64,000 bases of DNA from Chitinophagaceae bacterium (GCA_004322425.1 SCVJ01000022.1:1-64000), one strand, 5' to 3'; positions 24,501 to 32,091 are shown, numbered from the stretch's first letter. A program made the numbers and translations. Notes: generated by a model not told the origin, from the sequence alone.

Positions 24501-26036
24501 GATAATGTCTTTATGGTCAACTTCTTTTTGAAGCATTAAAAACGCAAATAGTTTTTCGTAATCTTCTGTTGAATATAAAAAATCTTTCGTTACGTTCGTT
24601 TCATCTTCTTTTTTGTAAATACTTAAATTGTACAACCATTGCCAAACTCTGTATTCTTGGTACAGGGGGTGCGATTTTGAAACTGCTTTTAACGGGGTAA
24701 TTTGCTCCTTGCCGTTTTCGTCTTTGTATTTACGAAATTCAAAAGTGCAATTGCTAATTGAAGATTTTTTACTTTTAAGCGAACGTTGGTAAAAAATAAT
24801 ATCGTTTAGAAAAAGATGAACAAAATCTTTTTTGCTTAAAACTGTTTGGTGTGCTTTGTTGCTGCGATACAGCTCTCGTACACAATCGTTAAACAAATTT
24901 TCATTCTTTAGTTCTGCGTGAAATTCTTTTTGCTTTTCTAAAATTTGGTTTAGTTCGTCTTTATAAAATTTGCGCTCAATGGTACGAACCAATTTTCCCC
25001 TTATTTTTTGATTTGGTTTTTGCAATAAAGTGTCGTAAATATATGTACCTACGGTTTTACCGCTATTGCTAATTGTGATTTCTGTTTTGGCTTTTATTTT
25101 TCTGTAAATTTTATCTTGGTCTTTTTTGCTCATCAAATCAATTTCTTCAAACGTTGGCAAAGGTGTTATTTTCCGTTTTTCTTTTCCTTCTTTGTCCGTT
25201 TTCTTATCCTTTACAATTTTTATGTTTCCGTCGGCATCTAATTCTTCGGTTACCAAAAATTCTTTTTCAGTATTTAGCCATTGTGGTTCTGTAGAAAATG
25301 TAGCTGAATATACCCAACCATTCCCTAAGGTGATATTGTACCAATTTTTCTTGTCGTTCTTTTTGTCTTGTTCACCTTTTTCTATTTGCATTACTTTCAG
25401 TAAGACTACATATTCTATTTTGTCGGCTGAATTTTCATCTTCTTCACCACGTAACTGATAATAACCTCGCTTTTGATTAAAATTAAGCAACAGCCATGCT
25501 AATTCTTTTTTTTCTATTTTTTCCGTAAGTGCTTTTTTACGCAAATAATAAATTGTCCAATCGTAAGGTATTTTGGCATCTGCACCTTTTTTATTTTTTC
25601 GGTTTACTAATTCAGGCTGATGCTTTTTGAAATCATTTAGCATTCCTTCAAACGAATTTTTGAAAATAAAATCGGTGTTGTGATAAGCTATTTTTGGTTC
25701 TTTTTCTGCAAAAAATTTTCCTAATCTTTTTTCAAAATCAATTTCTTTAGCATAATGCTCGGGTAAAAATTCTAAAACATTTAATATTCTATGCAAGCGT
25801 TCACGACGTAGCAAATGGCGTTCACGCAAGCGGCGTGTGCTTCTGTAACGTGTTCTTTCAGCTGTTTGAGAAACGGAAATTCCTTTGTCAAATTCGCCTA
25901 AGACGTCTTGGCTCATCGGGATAATCCGACTTCCCATTCCAAGTATTTCACCTTTTTTATTTTCAAAATCTTGCTGAACCAAAGCCCAACCGATTGAGTT
26001 TGTTCCCAAATCCAGTCCTAAAATATTTTTGTTCAT
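21546..26036 (-). CDS. cas9: CRISPR-associated endonuclease Cas9 (type II-C)
   Basis: The RNA-guided effector that cuts DNA with a crRNA:tracrRNA duplex. At 1496 aa it is far longer than compact II-C enzymes (about 1000-1100 aa) but in the range I associate with Bacteroidota II-C. RuvC-I is GLDLGTNSIGWAL with Asp9. The Arg-rich bridge helix is at about 60-86 (RTRYRSTRRLRERHLLRRER). RuvC-II is IHIELGREMKN near 770, HNH is YEIEHIIPQSRFFDNGLSNK near 895-915, and RuvC-III is HHALDALIIAC near 1095. The C-terminal FYLSPNDLVYVPT block belongs to the PAM-interacting region. No cas4 or csn2 is present, which makes the subtype II-C. All nuclease residues appear intact. Confidence 0.97.
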   Translation of the reverse strand: MNKNILGLDLGTNSIGWALVQQDFENKKGEILGMGSRIIPMSQDVLGEFDKGISVSQTAERTRYRSTRRLRERHLLRRERLHRILNVLEFLPEHYAKEIDFEKRLGKFFAEKEPKIAYHNTDFIFKNSFEGMLNDFKKHQPELVNRKNKKGADAKIPYDWTIYYLRKKALTEKIEKKELAWLLLNFNQKRGYYQLRGEEDENSADKIEYVVLLKVMQIEKGEQDKKNDKKNWYNITLGNGWVYSATFSTEPQWLNTEKEFLVTEELDADGNIKIVKDKKTDKEGKEKRKITPLPTFEEIDLMSKKDQDKIYRKIKAKTEITISNSGKTVGTYIYDTLLQKPNQKIRGKLVRTIERKFYKDELNQILEKQKEFHAELKNENLFNDCVRELYRSNKAHQTVLSKKDFVHLFLNDIIFYQRSLKSKKSSISNCTFEFRKYKDENGKEQITPLKAVSKSHPLYQEYRVWQWLYNLSIYKKEDETNVTKDFLYSTEDYEKLFAFLMLQKEVDHKDIIGYFLKQKDDKLKGKALNTEIAKYRWNYVYNAEKDESKPYPCNETGYEIRRRLEKIENVSTDFLTSEILQALWHIIYSVKDKIEFEKALSSFAKKHKIDENSFVESFKKIKPFDNDYGSYSLKAIKKLLPLVRLGKYWKWEAIDDKTKNRISKIITGEFDENIKNHVREKAIQLTSENSFQGLQLWLASYVVYDRHSEAALAGKWDTVADLEKYLEEFKQHSLRNPIVEQVVTETLRVVKDIWKKYGNCAKDFFDEIHIELGREMKNTAEDREQITNQINDNENTNIRIKLLLVELLNDQNAENVRPHSPSQQEILKIYEDGVLNSGVEIPNEVSDILKKFKETDLKKQPTSSEVNRYKLWLEQKYRSPYTGEIIPLNKLFTSKYEIEHIIPQSRFFDNGLSNKVICEAAVNKLKDNQLGLEFIKNHHGEKVQDGAVTFEIFSVEAFKKFVQDNYAKNRSKRIKLLLEDIPEKMVERQLNDTRYISKFISSVLSSIVRKGENDDGINSKNIIPGNGKITTILKQNWGLNDVWNELILPRFERMNQLTKTESFTSKNTNNKIIPTVPLELSKGFQKKRIDHRHHALDALIIACATHDHVNLLNNQHAKSETKRYDLQRKLRKFEKVEYNDRNGNRVKREVPKDFLKPWDNFTVDAKNKLEAIVISFKQNLRVINKATNKYEKFIAGKKEKVEQKGMNWAIRKSMHKETVSGKVELPRIKVPKGKILTATRKKIDPSFDLKTIESITDTGIQKILKNYWESKDKNSELAFSPEGIEDMNKNIAQYNNGKPHQPIYKARIFELGSKFNLGQTGNKKAKYVEADKGTNLFFAVYEDEKGKRNYKTIPLNIVIERQKQGLGSVPETNENGNKLSFYLSPNDLVYVPTIEEKENLKMPDFGNFNKEQRERIYKFTDCSGVMANFIHSNIANALFNINKDKQKKSGMDFPIQNEIGVGSQGSKNERAFTGETIKNICIKLKIDRLGNISKTI

Positions 26037-26057
26037 AATTTTTTTTTTATATCTTTA
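26028..26057 (+). promoter_or_regulatory. Candidate promoter of tracrRNA, overlapping the cas9 start
   Basis: TTTG (26028-26031), then 18 nt, then TATCTTTA (26050-26057), one base off TAnnTTTG. Transcription would begin near 26061-26064, exactly at the anti-repeat. The -33 element lies inside the first codons of cas9 on the other strand, so cas9 and tracrRNA expression may interfere. Confidence 0.5.
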
Positions 26058-26059
26058 TT

Positions 26060-26138
26060 GCGAAAGCAAATCACAATAAGGATTATTCCGTTGTGAAAAC
26101 ATTTAAAGCGGGAGAGCAATCTCTCGCTTTCTTTTTTG
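26060..26138 (+). ncRNA. tracrRNA of the type II-C system
   Basis: GAAAGCAAATCACAA (26062-26076) is the exact reverse complement of repeat positions 2-16. The next U can wobble-pair with G1 of the repeat. AATAAGG and a small nexus-like GGA/TCC element follow, as in other II-C tracrRNAs. The 3' end is a strong hairpin: AAAGC(GG)GAGAG and CTCTCGCTTT around loop CAAT (26105-26130), then a T run (26131-26137) that works as a terminator. The gene is divergent from cas9 and lies between it and tRNA-Ala. Ends are estimated from sequence only. Confidence 0.9.
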
Positions 26139-26276
26139 CTTCAACAAGAAAGGTAAATAGTTTATCTATAAAAAAACGTACTACTTATCGGGGGGGGGTA
26201 AACCAATTCTTTTCCAATCCAATTCGAGCTAATGAATGACCTGTACAAGTCGGGGGTTCTATTTAGCTACATCACA
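26139..26276. other. Non-coding spacer between tracrRNA and the tRNA-Ala terminator, with a G9 tract
   Basis: I see no gene here. The only notable element is nine consecutive G at 26190-26198 in AT-rich surroundings. A second short G run (GGGGG) lies near 26252. It may be a decayed remnant of an earlier insertion. Confidence 0.5.
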
Positions 26277-26303
26277 TAAAAAAGCCCCACCTGTAGTGAG
26301 ACT
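26277..26303 (-). terminator. Terminator of tRNA-Ala
   Basis: On the minus strand AGTCTCAC pairs with GTGGGGCT (two G-U wobbles) around a short loop and is followed by a T run. It begins a few bases after the tRNA 3' end. Confidence 0.75.
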
Positions 26304-26309
26304 TTTGGG

Positions 26310-26383
26310 TGGAGGTTACCGGAGTCGAACCGGTGACCTTTTGCATGCCATGCAAACGCTCTAGCCAACTGAGCTAAACCCCC
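26310..26383 (-). tRNA. tRNA-Ala (anticodon GGC)
   Basis: The 74-nt minus-strand sequence folds as a cloverleaf: acceptor GGGGGTT with AACCTCC, the D-arm GCTC-AGTTGGCTA-GAGC, anticodon stem TTTGC/GCAAA with loop ATGGCAT giving anticodon GGC, and a T-arm CCGG-TTCGACT-CCGG. The discriminator base is A and CCA is not encoded. It reads GCC and GCU alanine codons. It sits at the edge of the CRISPR island, with its own promoter and terminator. Confidence 0.95.
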
Positions 26384-26391
26384 AAGGGCCG

Positions 26392-26399
26392 CAAAAATA
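26392..26399 (-). promoter_or_regulatory. Candidate -7 element of the tRNA-Ala promoter
   Basis: On the minus strand TATTTTTG, an exact consensus match, lies 8 nt before the mature tRNA 5' end. Confidence 0.55.
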
Positions 26400-26455
26400 G
26401 GCGTTTCAATTTATTTTTCTAACTTTAAGAATGGAAGGTAAATAAATTTACAAAA

Positions 26456-26836
26456 ATGAAAAATGCAATTAGTTGGGTAGAAATTCCGGTAACAGACATG
26501 GAACGAGCAACAACATTTTATGAGTCAATCTTTCAATTTCAGTTAATTCCGTTGAACCTTCCGAATGTAAGTATGTCTTTATTTCCCTTGGATGATAAAA
26601 TGGGAATTGGTGGAGCATTGTGTAAAGCAGAAGGATTTTATAAACCATCAACAACAGATGGGCCTTTGGTTTATTTAAATGCCAATCCGGATGTACAAAT
26701 TATATTGGACAGAATACTTGAAGCTGGAGGAGAAATTCTTGTTCCAAAAACAATGATTTCGCCCGAGCACGGACATATGGCGGTTTTTAAAGACACAGAA
26801 GGAAATAGAGTGGCGCTTCATTCTATTCCGCAATAA
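26456..26836 (+). CDS. VOC (glyoxalase/bleomycin-resistance fold) family protein
   Basis: A 126-aa cytoplasmic protein with paired beta-alpha-beta-beta-beta modules. ISWVEIPVTDMERATTFYESIFQF at the N-terminus and PEHGHMAVFKDTEGNRVALHS at the C-terminus are the standard VOC strands, with a Glu or His at each expected metal position. Substrate is not predictable. It leads a compact three-gene run (spacings of 9-10 nt) with SRPBCC and DUF1801 proteins, a combination often seen together in Bacteroidota. Confidence 0.88.
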   Translation: MKNAISWVEIPVTDMERATTFYESIFQFQLIPLNLPNVSMSLFPLDDKMGIGGALCKAEGFYKPSTTDGPLVYLNANPDVQIILDRILEAGGEILVPKTMISPEHGHMAVFKDTEGNRVALHSIPQ

Positions 26837-26845
26837 CTATTTTTT

Positions 26846-27355
26846 ATGAATTACGATTGGACATCGTTTACAAAAAGAATCACAATAAATTCTTCGGTGG
26901 AAAAAATTTATACCATGTGGGCCACCACTGCAGGATTGGAGCAATGGTTTTTAAGAATGGCAACCTATTCAAATTCTGACGGAAATAAAAGAACTGCAAA
27001 CGAACTCATTGATGTTGGAGATGAATTTTGTTGGCGTTGGCATGGATGGCCCGACAGTACACAGGAAAAAGGAACTGTATTAGAGGCCAATGGAAAAGAT
27101 TTTTTAAAATTTTCATTTGGACAAGAAGGCGCCGAGGGAATGATTTGCACCATAAAAATTTATAGCGAAGAAAACGAAACTATTTGTGAAATGTTTCAAC
27201 AAAATATCCCAACGGATGAAAAAGGAATGACCCACTTTCATATTGGTTGTATGACGGGATGGTTATTTTATATGACCAATTTGAAAAGTATTTTGGAAGG
27301 CGGAATTGATTTACGCAATAAAAATGGCAGCATTAAAAATTTGATAAACTCATAA
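26846..27355 (+). CDS. SRPBCC/START-like (AHSA1-type) protein
   Basis: A 169-aa helix-grip-fold protein that would bind a hydrophobic ligand. FTKRITINSSVEKIYTMWATTAGLEQWFL opens the fold, and GDEFCWRWHGWPD, KGTVLEANGKDFLKFSF and the long C-terminal helix GCMTGWLFYMTNLKSILEGG complete it. The ligand and role are unknown. It lies between VOC and DUF1801 genes in one probable operon. Confidence 0.85.
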   Translation: MNYDWTSFTKRITINSSVEKIYTMWATTAGLEQWFLRMATYSNSDGNKRTANELIDVGDEFCWRWHGWPDSTQEKGTVLEANGKDFLKFSFGQEGAEGMICTIKIYSEENETICEMFQQNIPTDEKGMTHFHIGCMTGWLFYMTNLKSILEGGIDLRNKNGSIKNLINS

Positions 27356-27365
27356 TTTAAAAATT

Positions 27366-27821
27366 GTGCAATCAAAAGCTACTACTATAAAAGATTACCT
27401 AAACGAATTGCCTGCAGATAGAAAAACTGCTTTGATACAATTGCGGAAAGAAATCAAAAAAAATATTCCCAAAGGTTTTCAAGAATCTATTAGCTACGGC
27501 ATGATAGGCTATGTGGTACCGCATTCCATTTATCCAAAAGGGTATCATTGCAATCCAAAACTCCCGCTTCCATTTATGGGCTTTGCATCACAAAAACATT
27601 TTGTGGCTGTTTATTCTATTGCCGTTTATATGATGCCAGAATTACTAAACTGGTTTACAAAAGAATTTGCAAAACAGGTTTCGGGAAAATTGGACATGGG
27701 GAAAAGCTGTATTCGATTTAAAAAAATGGATCAAATTCCATTCAAATTAATTGGAGAACTTGCCGGAAAAGTGTCGACAAAGGAGTTTATTGCCCTCTAT
27801 GAAAAAAACATGAAACGTTAA
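27366..27821 (+). CDS. DUF1801 family protein
   Basis: A 151-aa cytoplasmic protein beginning with a GTG codon. KDYLNELPADRKTALIQLRKEIKKNIP and the ISYGMIGYVVP strand, with PFMGFASQKHFVAVY and SCIRFKKMDQIP, are typical of DUF1801 (YdhG-like). The family has a small frataxin-like alpha/beta fold and no assigned activity. Probably co-transcribed with the two genes before it. Confidence 0.85.
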   Translation: MQSKATTIKDYLNELPADRKTALIQLRKEIKKNIPKGFQESISYGMIGYVVPHSIYPKGYHCNPKLPLPFMGFASQKHFVAVYSIAVYMMPELLNWFTKEFAKQVSGKLDMGKSCIRFKKMDQIPFKLIGELAGKVSTKEFIALYEKNMKR

Positions 27822-27831
27822 GTTGTTTTAT

Positions 27832-28938
27832 TCATCTAAGAAAATTTACAATAGAAATAGCTGCATTTTCAGAAGCGTTACCGCCGATAGAAAGAATTTT
27901 TTGTAAATCGGCATAGTCAGTTTTAATAGTTGCGATTGTAGATTCATCTTGCAAAATTTTACCTAATTCCAATTTTAAATTTTCTGGATTCATTTCATCC
28001 TGAATAAGTTCTTTAACTACAGGTTTGTCCAACATAAGATTAACGAGAGAAATAAATTTTATTTTAATAATCTGTTTTGCAATTAAATAAGAGAGTGTCG
28101 AACCTTTGTAACAAACCACTTGCGGAATACCAAACAATGCTGTTTCTAGTGTTGCCGTTCCCGAAGTAACCAATGCCGCTTTTGCTTGCATTACTAAATT
28201 ATAAGTTTGATTAGTTACAAAGCTCACATTCGAATAATCCTTCAGCAACACATTATAAAAACTGTCTTCAATGCCCGGGGCTTTTGCCACAATAAATTGA
28301 TAATCGGGAAATGCTGTACTGGCTTTCAGCATAACCGGAAGTTTTTTTAAAATTTCTTGTTTTCTACTTCCAGGTAGTAATGCAATGATTGGTTTTTGTG
28401 ATAAGGATACTAAGCTGTTTTGTGCTTTGTAATTTTCAATTACTTCTATCAGTGGATGCCCAACATACTCAACATTCCAACTCCAATTTTTTTCATAGAA
28501 TTCTTTTTCAAAAGGTAGAATCACCAGCATTTTATCAATACATTTCTTCATCATCTTTACTCTGTTTTCTTTCCAAGCCCAAACTTGCGGAGAAATATAA
28601 TAGATAACCTTTATGCCTTTTTGTTTTGCCCATTTGGCAATGCGTAAATTAAAACCGGGATAATCAATTAATATCAACGCATCGGGATGAACGAGTTCAA
28701 TATCTTGTTTGCAAAATTTAAGATTGTTTATAATTTTAGACAAATTATGTAACACTTCTACAAAACCCATAAAAGCAATATGGCGATAGTGAATCACCAA
28801 TTCGCCACCGGCTTGTTGCATTTCATCGCCACCCCAACAACGGATAGTTGCTTTGGGATCCAGCTTTTTTATTTCTTTGATTAAATTGCTTCCGTGCAAA
28901 TCGCCACTGGCTTCTCCTGCTATGATGTAGTATTTCAT
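27832..28938 (-). CDS. lpxB: Lipid-A-disaccharide synthase
   Basis: LpxB joins UDP-diacylglucosamine and lipid X to make the lipid A disaccharide at the inner membrane. The 368 aa show GEASGDLHGSNLI at 8-20, GPxV-like IALLPGSRKQEI and the sugar-nucleotide site VTSGTATLETALFGIPQVV. The length is normal. It begins directly after the small membrane-protein gene and closes the surE operon. It indicates an LPS-bearing outer membrane. Confidence 0.95.
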   Translation of the reverse strand: MKYYIIAGEASGDLHGSNLIKEIKKLDPKATIRCWGGDEMQQAGGELVIHYRHIAFMGFVEVLHNLSKIINNLKFCKQDIELVHPDALILIDYPGFNLRIAKWAKQKGIKVIYYISPQVWAWKENRVKMMKKCIDKMLVILPFEKEFYEKNWSWNVEYVGHPLIEVIENYKAQNSLVSLSQKPIIALLPGSRKQEILKKLPVMLKASTAFPDYQFIVAKAPGIEDSFYNVLLKDYSNVSFVTNQTYNLVMQAKAALVTSGTATLETALFGIPQVVCYKGSTLSYLIAKQIIKIKFISLVNLMLDKPVVKELIQDEMNPENLKLELGKILQDESTIATIKTDYADLQKILSIGGNASENAAISIVNFLR

Positions 28939-29235
28939 TTAAAAAATCTTGAGTAACAAAATACCAATTCCGTAAATAAGTGTAGTAGCAAAAATTCCTT
29001 TGGCGGTATTATCGCGATGAGTATTGATATAAATAGTAAATAATACCGCATTGGCCAACAGGCAAAGTGAACCAATCGAAGTAATCAATGCGTTGGTGTG
29101 AATGAATTCATCTAAGAAAGTGCTAAAATTTAGGAAAGAAAATTTAAAAAAATAAATGACGAGTAACCCGACAATCGGTCCAAACAAACCCAATAACAAA
29201 CCCATCGTAAGATTATCTTTTTTAAATAAAAACAT
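28939..29235 (-). CDS. Small hypothetical membrane protein between surE and lpxB
   Basis: I recognise no named family. The 98-aa product has three hydrophobic segments: about 11-29 (MGLLLGLFGPIVGLLVIYF), 47-68 and 79-97. Its ATG overlaps the surE stop as TAATG, so translation is coupled, and its stop is immediately next to the lpxB start. I take the ATG at 29235 over a TTG at 29241. This tight position suggests a role with lipid A or envelope synthesis, but only by context. Confidence 0.75.
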   Translation of the reverse strand: MFLFKKDNLTMGLLLGLFGPIVGLLVIYFFKFSFLNFSTFLDEFIHTNALITSIGSLCLLANAVLFTIYINTHRDNTAKGIFATTLIYGIGILLLKIF

Positions 29236-30011
29236 TACCAAGTTTTTTCAAGTTTATTTTTTAATTCATAATTCGTCAAATCAAATTGCACAGGGACAAC
29301 ACTTACATAATTATTGGCCAAAGCCCACACGTCGGTATCTTTTCCTTTGTCAAAATTTACAAATTCACCGGTCAACCAATAATATTTTTTGCCGTGCGGA
29401 TCTTGTCGCTCCACAAAATCTTCAACATATTTTGCATACGCTTGTCGGCAAATTTTTATTCCTTTAATAAGTTCTTGCGGAATAGCCGGAAAATTAACGT
29501 TTAAAACCATGTGCTTGTCTAGTTTTGATTGAAGTAATTTTTCAACAATCATTCGAGCATATTTTTTAGCGCCACTAAAATCAGCATCTAAACTAAAATC
29601 TAAAAGTGAAAATCCTACAGACGGAATACTTTCTATAGCGGCTTCTACAGCAGCTGACATGGTTCCGGAATAAATTACATTAATACTGTGATTGGCACCG
29701 TGGTTAATTCCACTAAGGCATAAATCGGGCTTTCTGTGTAATACTTTATCAACAGCCAATTTTACACAATCTACCGGCGTACCTGTACAAGAATAAGCAT
29801 CTTCAATACCGGGTATTTTTACTTTTTGAAGCCGTAATGGAGATCCAATAGTAATAGCGTGCCCCATTCCCGACTGAGGTTTATCGGGAGCCACTACAAT
29901 AATTTTTCCTAAATCTTTTACAGCATCAATTAAATTCAAAATTCCTGGTGCTGTAACGCCATCATCATTTGTAATAAGTATAACCGGTTTTTCTTTTTTC
30001 CTTTTTGCCAT
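29235..30011 (-). CDS. surE: 5'/3'-nucleotidase SurE
   Basis: A metal-dependent nucleoside monophosphate phosphatase. From the ATG at 30011 it is 258 aa, with ILITNDDG (11-18) bearing the metal-binding Asp pair, VVAPDKPQSGMGHAIT, CLSGINHGANHS and VIYSGTMSAAVEA, all SurE hallmarks. The reading frame stays open upstream to 30134, but that part is not conserved and overlaps the divergent regulator, so I exclude it. First gene of surE-(membrane protein)-lpxB. Confidence 0.95.
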   Translation of the reverse strand: MAKRKKEKPVILITNDDGVTAPGILNLIDAVKDLGKIIVVAPDKPQSGMGHAITIGSPLRLQKVKIPGIEDAYSCTGTPVDCVKLAVDKVLHRKPDLCLSGINHGANHSINVIYSGTMSAAVEAAIESIPSVGFSLLDFSLDADFSGAKKYARMIVEKLLQSKLDKHMVLNVNFPAIPQELIKGIKICRQAYAKYVEDFVERQDPHGKKYYWLTGEFVNFDKGKDTDVWALANNYVSVVPVQFDLTNYELKNKLEKTW

Positions 30012-30127
30012 AAATTTTTTGCTACAACAAAAATCATTTCTTTTTTCGGGCATTCCAACAGGAAGTAAAAAAATATTTTTAAAATCTAAAATAATTAGTA
30101 ATTTGCAGCTAAACGAATTAGTATTAT

Positions 30128-30877
30128 ATGTCATTTGCCAATCAAAACATGAAATATTTGCGCAAGTTGCGCGGATGGACTCAACAAGAATTTGCCAATA
30201 AACTTCGTATTAAGCAATCACTAATTGGAGCGTACGAAGAAGAAAGAGCCAAGCCCCGAATTGATATTTTGGAAGCAGTCTGCGACATTTTCAAACTTTC
30301 CATGGATGAAATACTTCGTACAGATTTAAGTGACAATAAAGGAAATTATTTGGCAAAACGCAGAAGTTTGAAATTAGCGGGTGGACGTCCCGACATCCCT
30401 TTTGTTCCGGTAAAAGCAGCGGCAGGATATTTAAATGGTTTTGCCGATCCTGATTATATTGATGAGTTAAATACGTTTACACTTCCAATGCTTACCGGTG
30501 GAAATTATCGAGCCTTTGAAATCATGGGCGATTCTATGTTACCCACTACGAGTGGCTCTATCATCGTTTGTGAAAAGTTAGAAAGCATTGAGGATGCAAA
30601 AATGAACCATACGTATATTGTTGTTTCTAAGTCAGACGGAATTGTTTATAAGCGAATAGAAAAAAACAATCGCATTAAAAATAAGTTGTCATTAATTAGC
30701 GATAATCCGGCTTATCATACGTACACTATTAACACAGAAGAAGTGATGGAGCTTTGGCAAGCAGCAGTAGTTATTAGTAGAGCCGGCTCCCAACAAAGAT
30801 GGGATATCAATCAGTTGGCTAATATTGTAACTAACCTCCATCAGCAAGTAAGTACTATGAAAAAGAAAATGAATTAA
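30128..30877 (+). CDS. LexA-like XRE-family regulator with S24 peptidase domain
   Basis: A 249-aa fusion of an N-terminal Cro/CI helix-turn-helix (about 8-62, LRGWTQQEFANKLRIKQSLIGAYE) and a C-terminal LexA/UmuD-type domain. The catalytic Ser136 (EIMGDSMLP) and Lys175 (GIVYKRI) are in place. An Ala99-Gly100 pair in KAAAGYLNG is spaced 36 residues before Ser136, close to LexA, so self-cleavage is plausible. A short coiled tail follows. It may be a stress-responsive repressor; targets are unknown. Transcribed divergently from surE. Confidence 0.88.
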   Translation: MSFANQNMKYLRKLRGWTQQEFANKLRIKQSLIGAYEEERAKPRIDILEAVCDIFKLSMDEILRTDLSDNKGNYLAKRRSLKLAGGRPDIPFVPVKAAAGYLNGFADPDYIDELNTFTLPMLTGGNYRAFEIMGDSMLPTTSGSIIVCEKLESIEDAKMNHTYIVVSKSDGIVYKRIEKNNRIKNKLSLISDNPAYHTYTINTEEVMELWQAAVVISRAGSQQRWDINQLANIVTNLHQQVSTMKKKMN

Positions 30878-32055
30878 TAAACGGCATTAATATTTCCATC
30901 CTGCCATTTTATAAAATATATTTTCTTGTTTTCAAAATAGTCCAACACTAATGTTTTTCGATTTACGACAGGATGAATATCGAAATTTGTAAATACATTA
31001 AAATTGCTTGTTGTTAAGTGCGAAGAAAGGTCTGTTTTATATTGACGAAGCAAGTAAGCATACTTTAACATTACCTCAAAACCACGGAAAATCATATCGC
31101 TCGGACGAGCATACATAGAAAGTTGAAACTGATTGGTAATACTTTGAATCAAACTATTTGACTTATCAAAATAAAATGGTTGCCCATAATAAAGTGTCAT
31201 TGTTTTGAAACCGGAAGCCACAAATTCTTTGCTGAATGAATGAAAAGTGGGCATCCCAAAAACCGTCAATGGATACAAATCACTTATTGAAGCCAATTGA
31301 AAAGTAAGATGTTGGCTAAAAAAATCGTCAAGACTAGCAACTAAGCAAATATTTTGTCCATTACTATCAAGTTGTTTCGTGATATTTTCAATGGTGTACT
31401 TTTCAGATAAATCAACAAATTTAAATTTTAAAATACCATCTGTCTTCAGTTGATTGTAGTTTGCTAAATAAGAGGAAATCAATTCTTCGGTTTGTCCTTT
31501 TTTTCTGAAAACAAGAATTGTTTTAGTTGGAAACTCTTTCTTTATAAAAGTACAAATTCCTTCCACATGTGTTTTAAGTGAAGGGTTTAAAAGTACGAAC
31601 CATGGATTATTACTAACATTTGCATCATTCGGAAGGTTGACATTTATAAATGGAATCTGTTTGCTTTTAGCAACTGTTGCAATTTGTTGGCTTTCCGAAA
31701 TTGAAGCATGTGCGATTATTAATTGTAAATCTTTTAAAACCGAATTGGTTAATTGTTGTGCAATTGTTTTTTGTTTCGATCTTGTATCAAACACAAATAC
31801 TTCAAACGGAATATTTTCTCTGCTTAACGAATCGATGGCTAGTTGAATTCCTTCGTAAAATTCAAGTCCGGGGTTAATAAACTTTGGAAAAATACTGTCG
31901 TACCGATAATGATCAGATGCGTCAAATGCGGAATCTAAATATAGCGGAACAAAAATGGCAATCTTTGTTTTTGAAAACGGTTCAATTTTCTGAGCTTGTA
32001 CTAGTTGATTACAACTAATGAACACAAAGAAAAATAAAATGAAACACTTTTGCAT
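30874..32055 (-). CDS. Periplasmic-binding-protein-like protein (type 1 fold)
   Basis: A 393-aa exported protein. The N-terminus is hydrophobic and contains FVFISCNQ, which could be a lipobox, or the protein may be cut after QAQ by signal peptidase I. The body (IAIFVPLYLDSAF, FYEGIQLAIDSL, FEVFVFDTRS, PFINVNLPND) looks like a branched-chain amino-acid receptor fold. Bacteroidota often have such a protein, sometimes with LysM, beside guaA. No LysM is visible here. Ligand unknown; transport or signalling roles are both possible. Confidence 0.7.
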   Translation of the reverse strand: MQKCFILFFFVFISCNQLVQAQKIEPFSKTKIAIFVPLYLDSAFDASDHYRYDSIFPKFINPGLEFYEGIQLAIDSLSRENIPFEVFVFDTRSKQKTIAQQLTNSVLKDLQLIIAHASISESQQIATVAKSKQIPFINVNLPNDANVSNNPWFVLLNPSLKTHVEGICTFIKKEFPTKTILVFRKKGQTEELISSYLANYNQLKTDGILKFKFVDLSEKYTIENITKQLDSNGQNICLVASLDDFFSQHLTFQLASISDLYPLTVFGMPTFHSFSKEFVASGFKTMTLYYGQPFYFDKSNSLIQSITNQFQLSMYARPSDMIFRGFEVMLKYAYLLRQYKTDLSSHLTTSNFNVFTNFDIHPVVNRKTLVLDYFENKKIYFIKWQDGNINAVY

Positions 32056-32091
32056 GACGCAATTTATTTAAAGTGCAGTTTCAGAAATTAA

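Noticed and set aside
21857..25458. Several open frames of 60-120 codons antisense to cas9.
   Set aside because: Their translations are shadows of the A-rich cas9 coding strand, rich in Phe/Ser/Leu, with no homologous motif or start-region signals.
26040..26080. A CRISPR repeat-like segment on the minus strand upstream of cas9 (TTGTGATTTGCTTTC).
   Set aside because: This is simply the complement of the tracrRNA anti-repeat. The remaining repeat positions are not conserved, so it is not another array repeat.
30012..30134. Upstream extension of surE.
   Set aside because: It is unlike SurE N-termini and overlaps the divergent regulator start.
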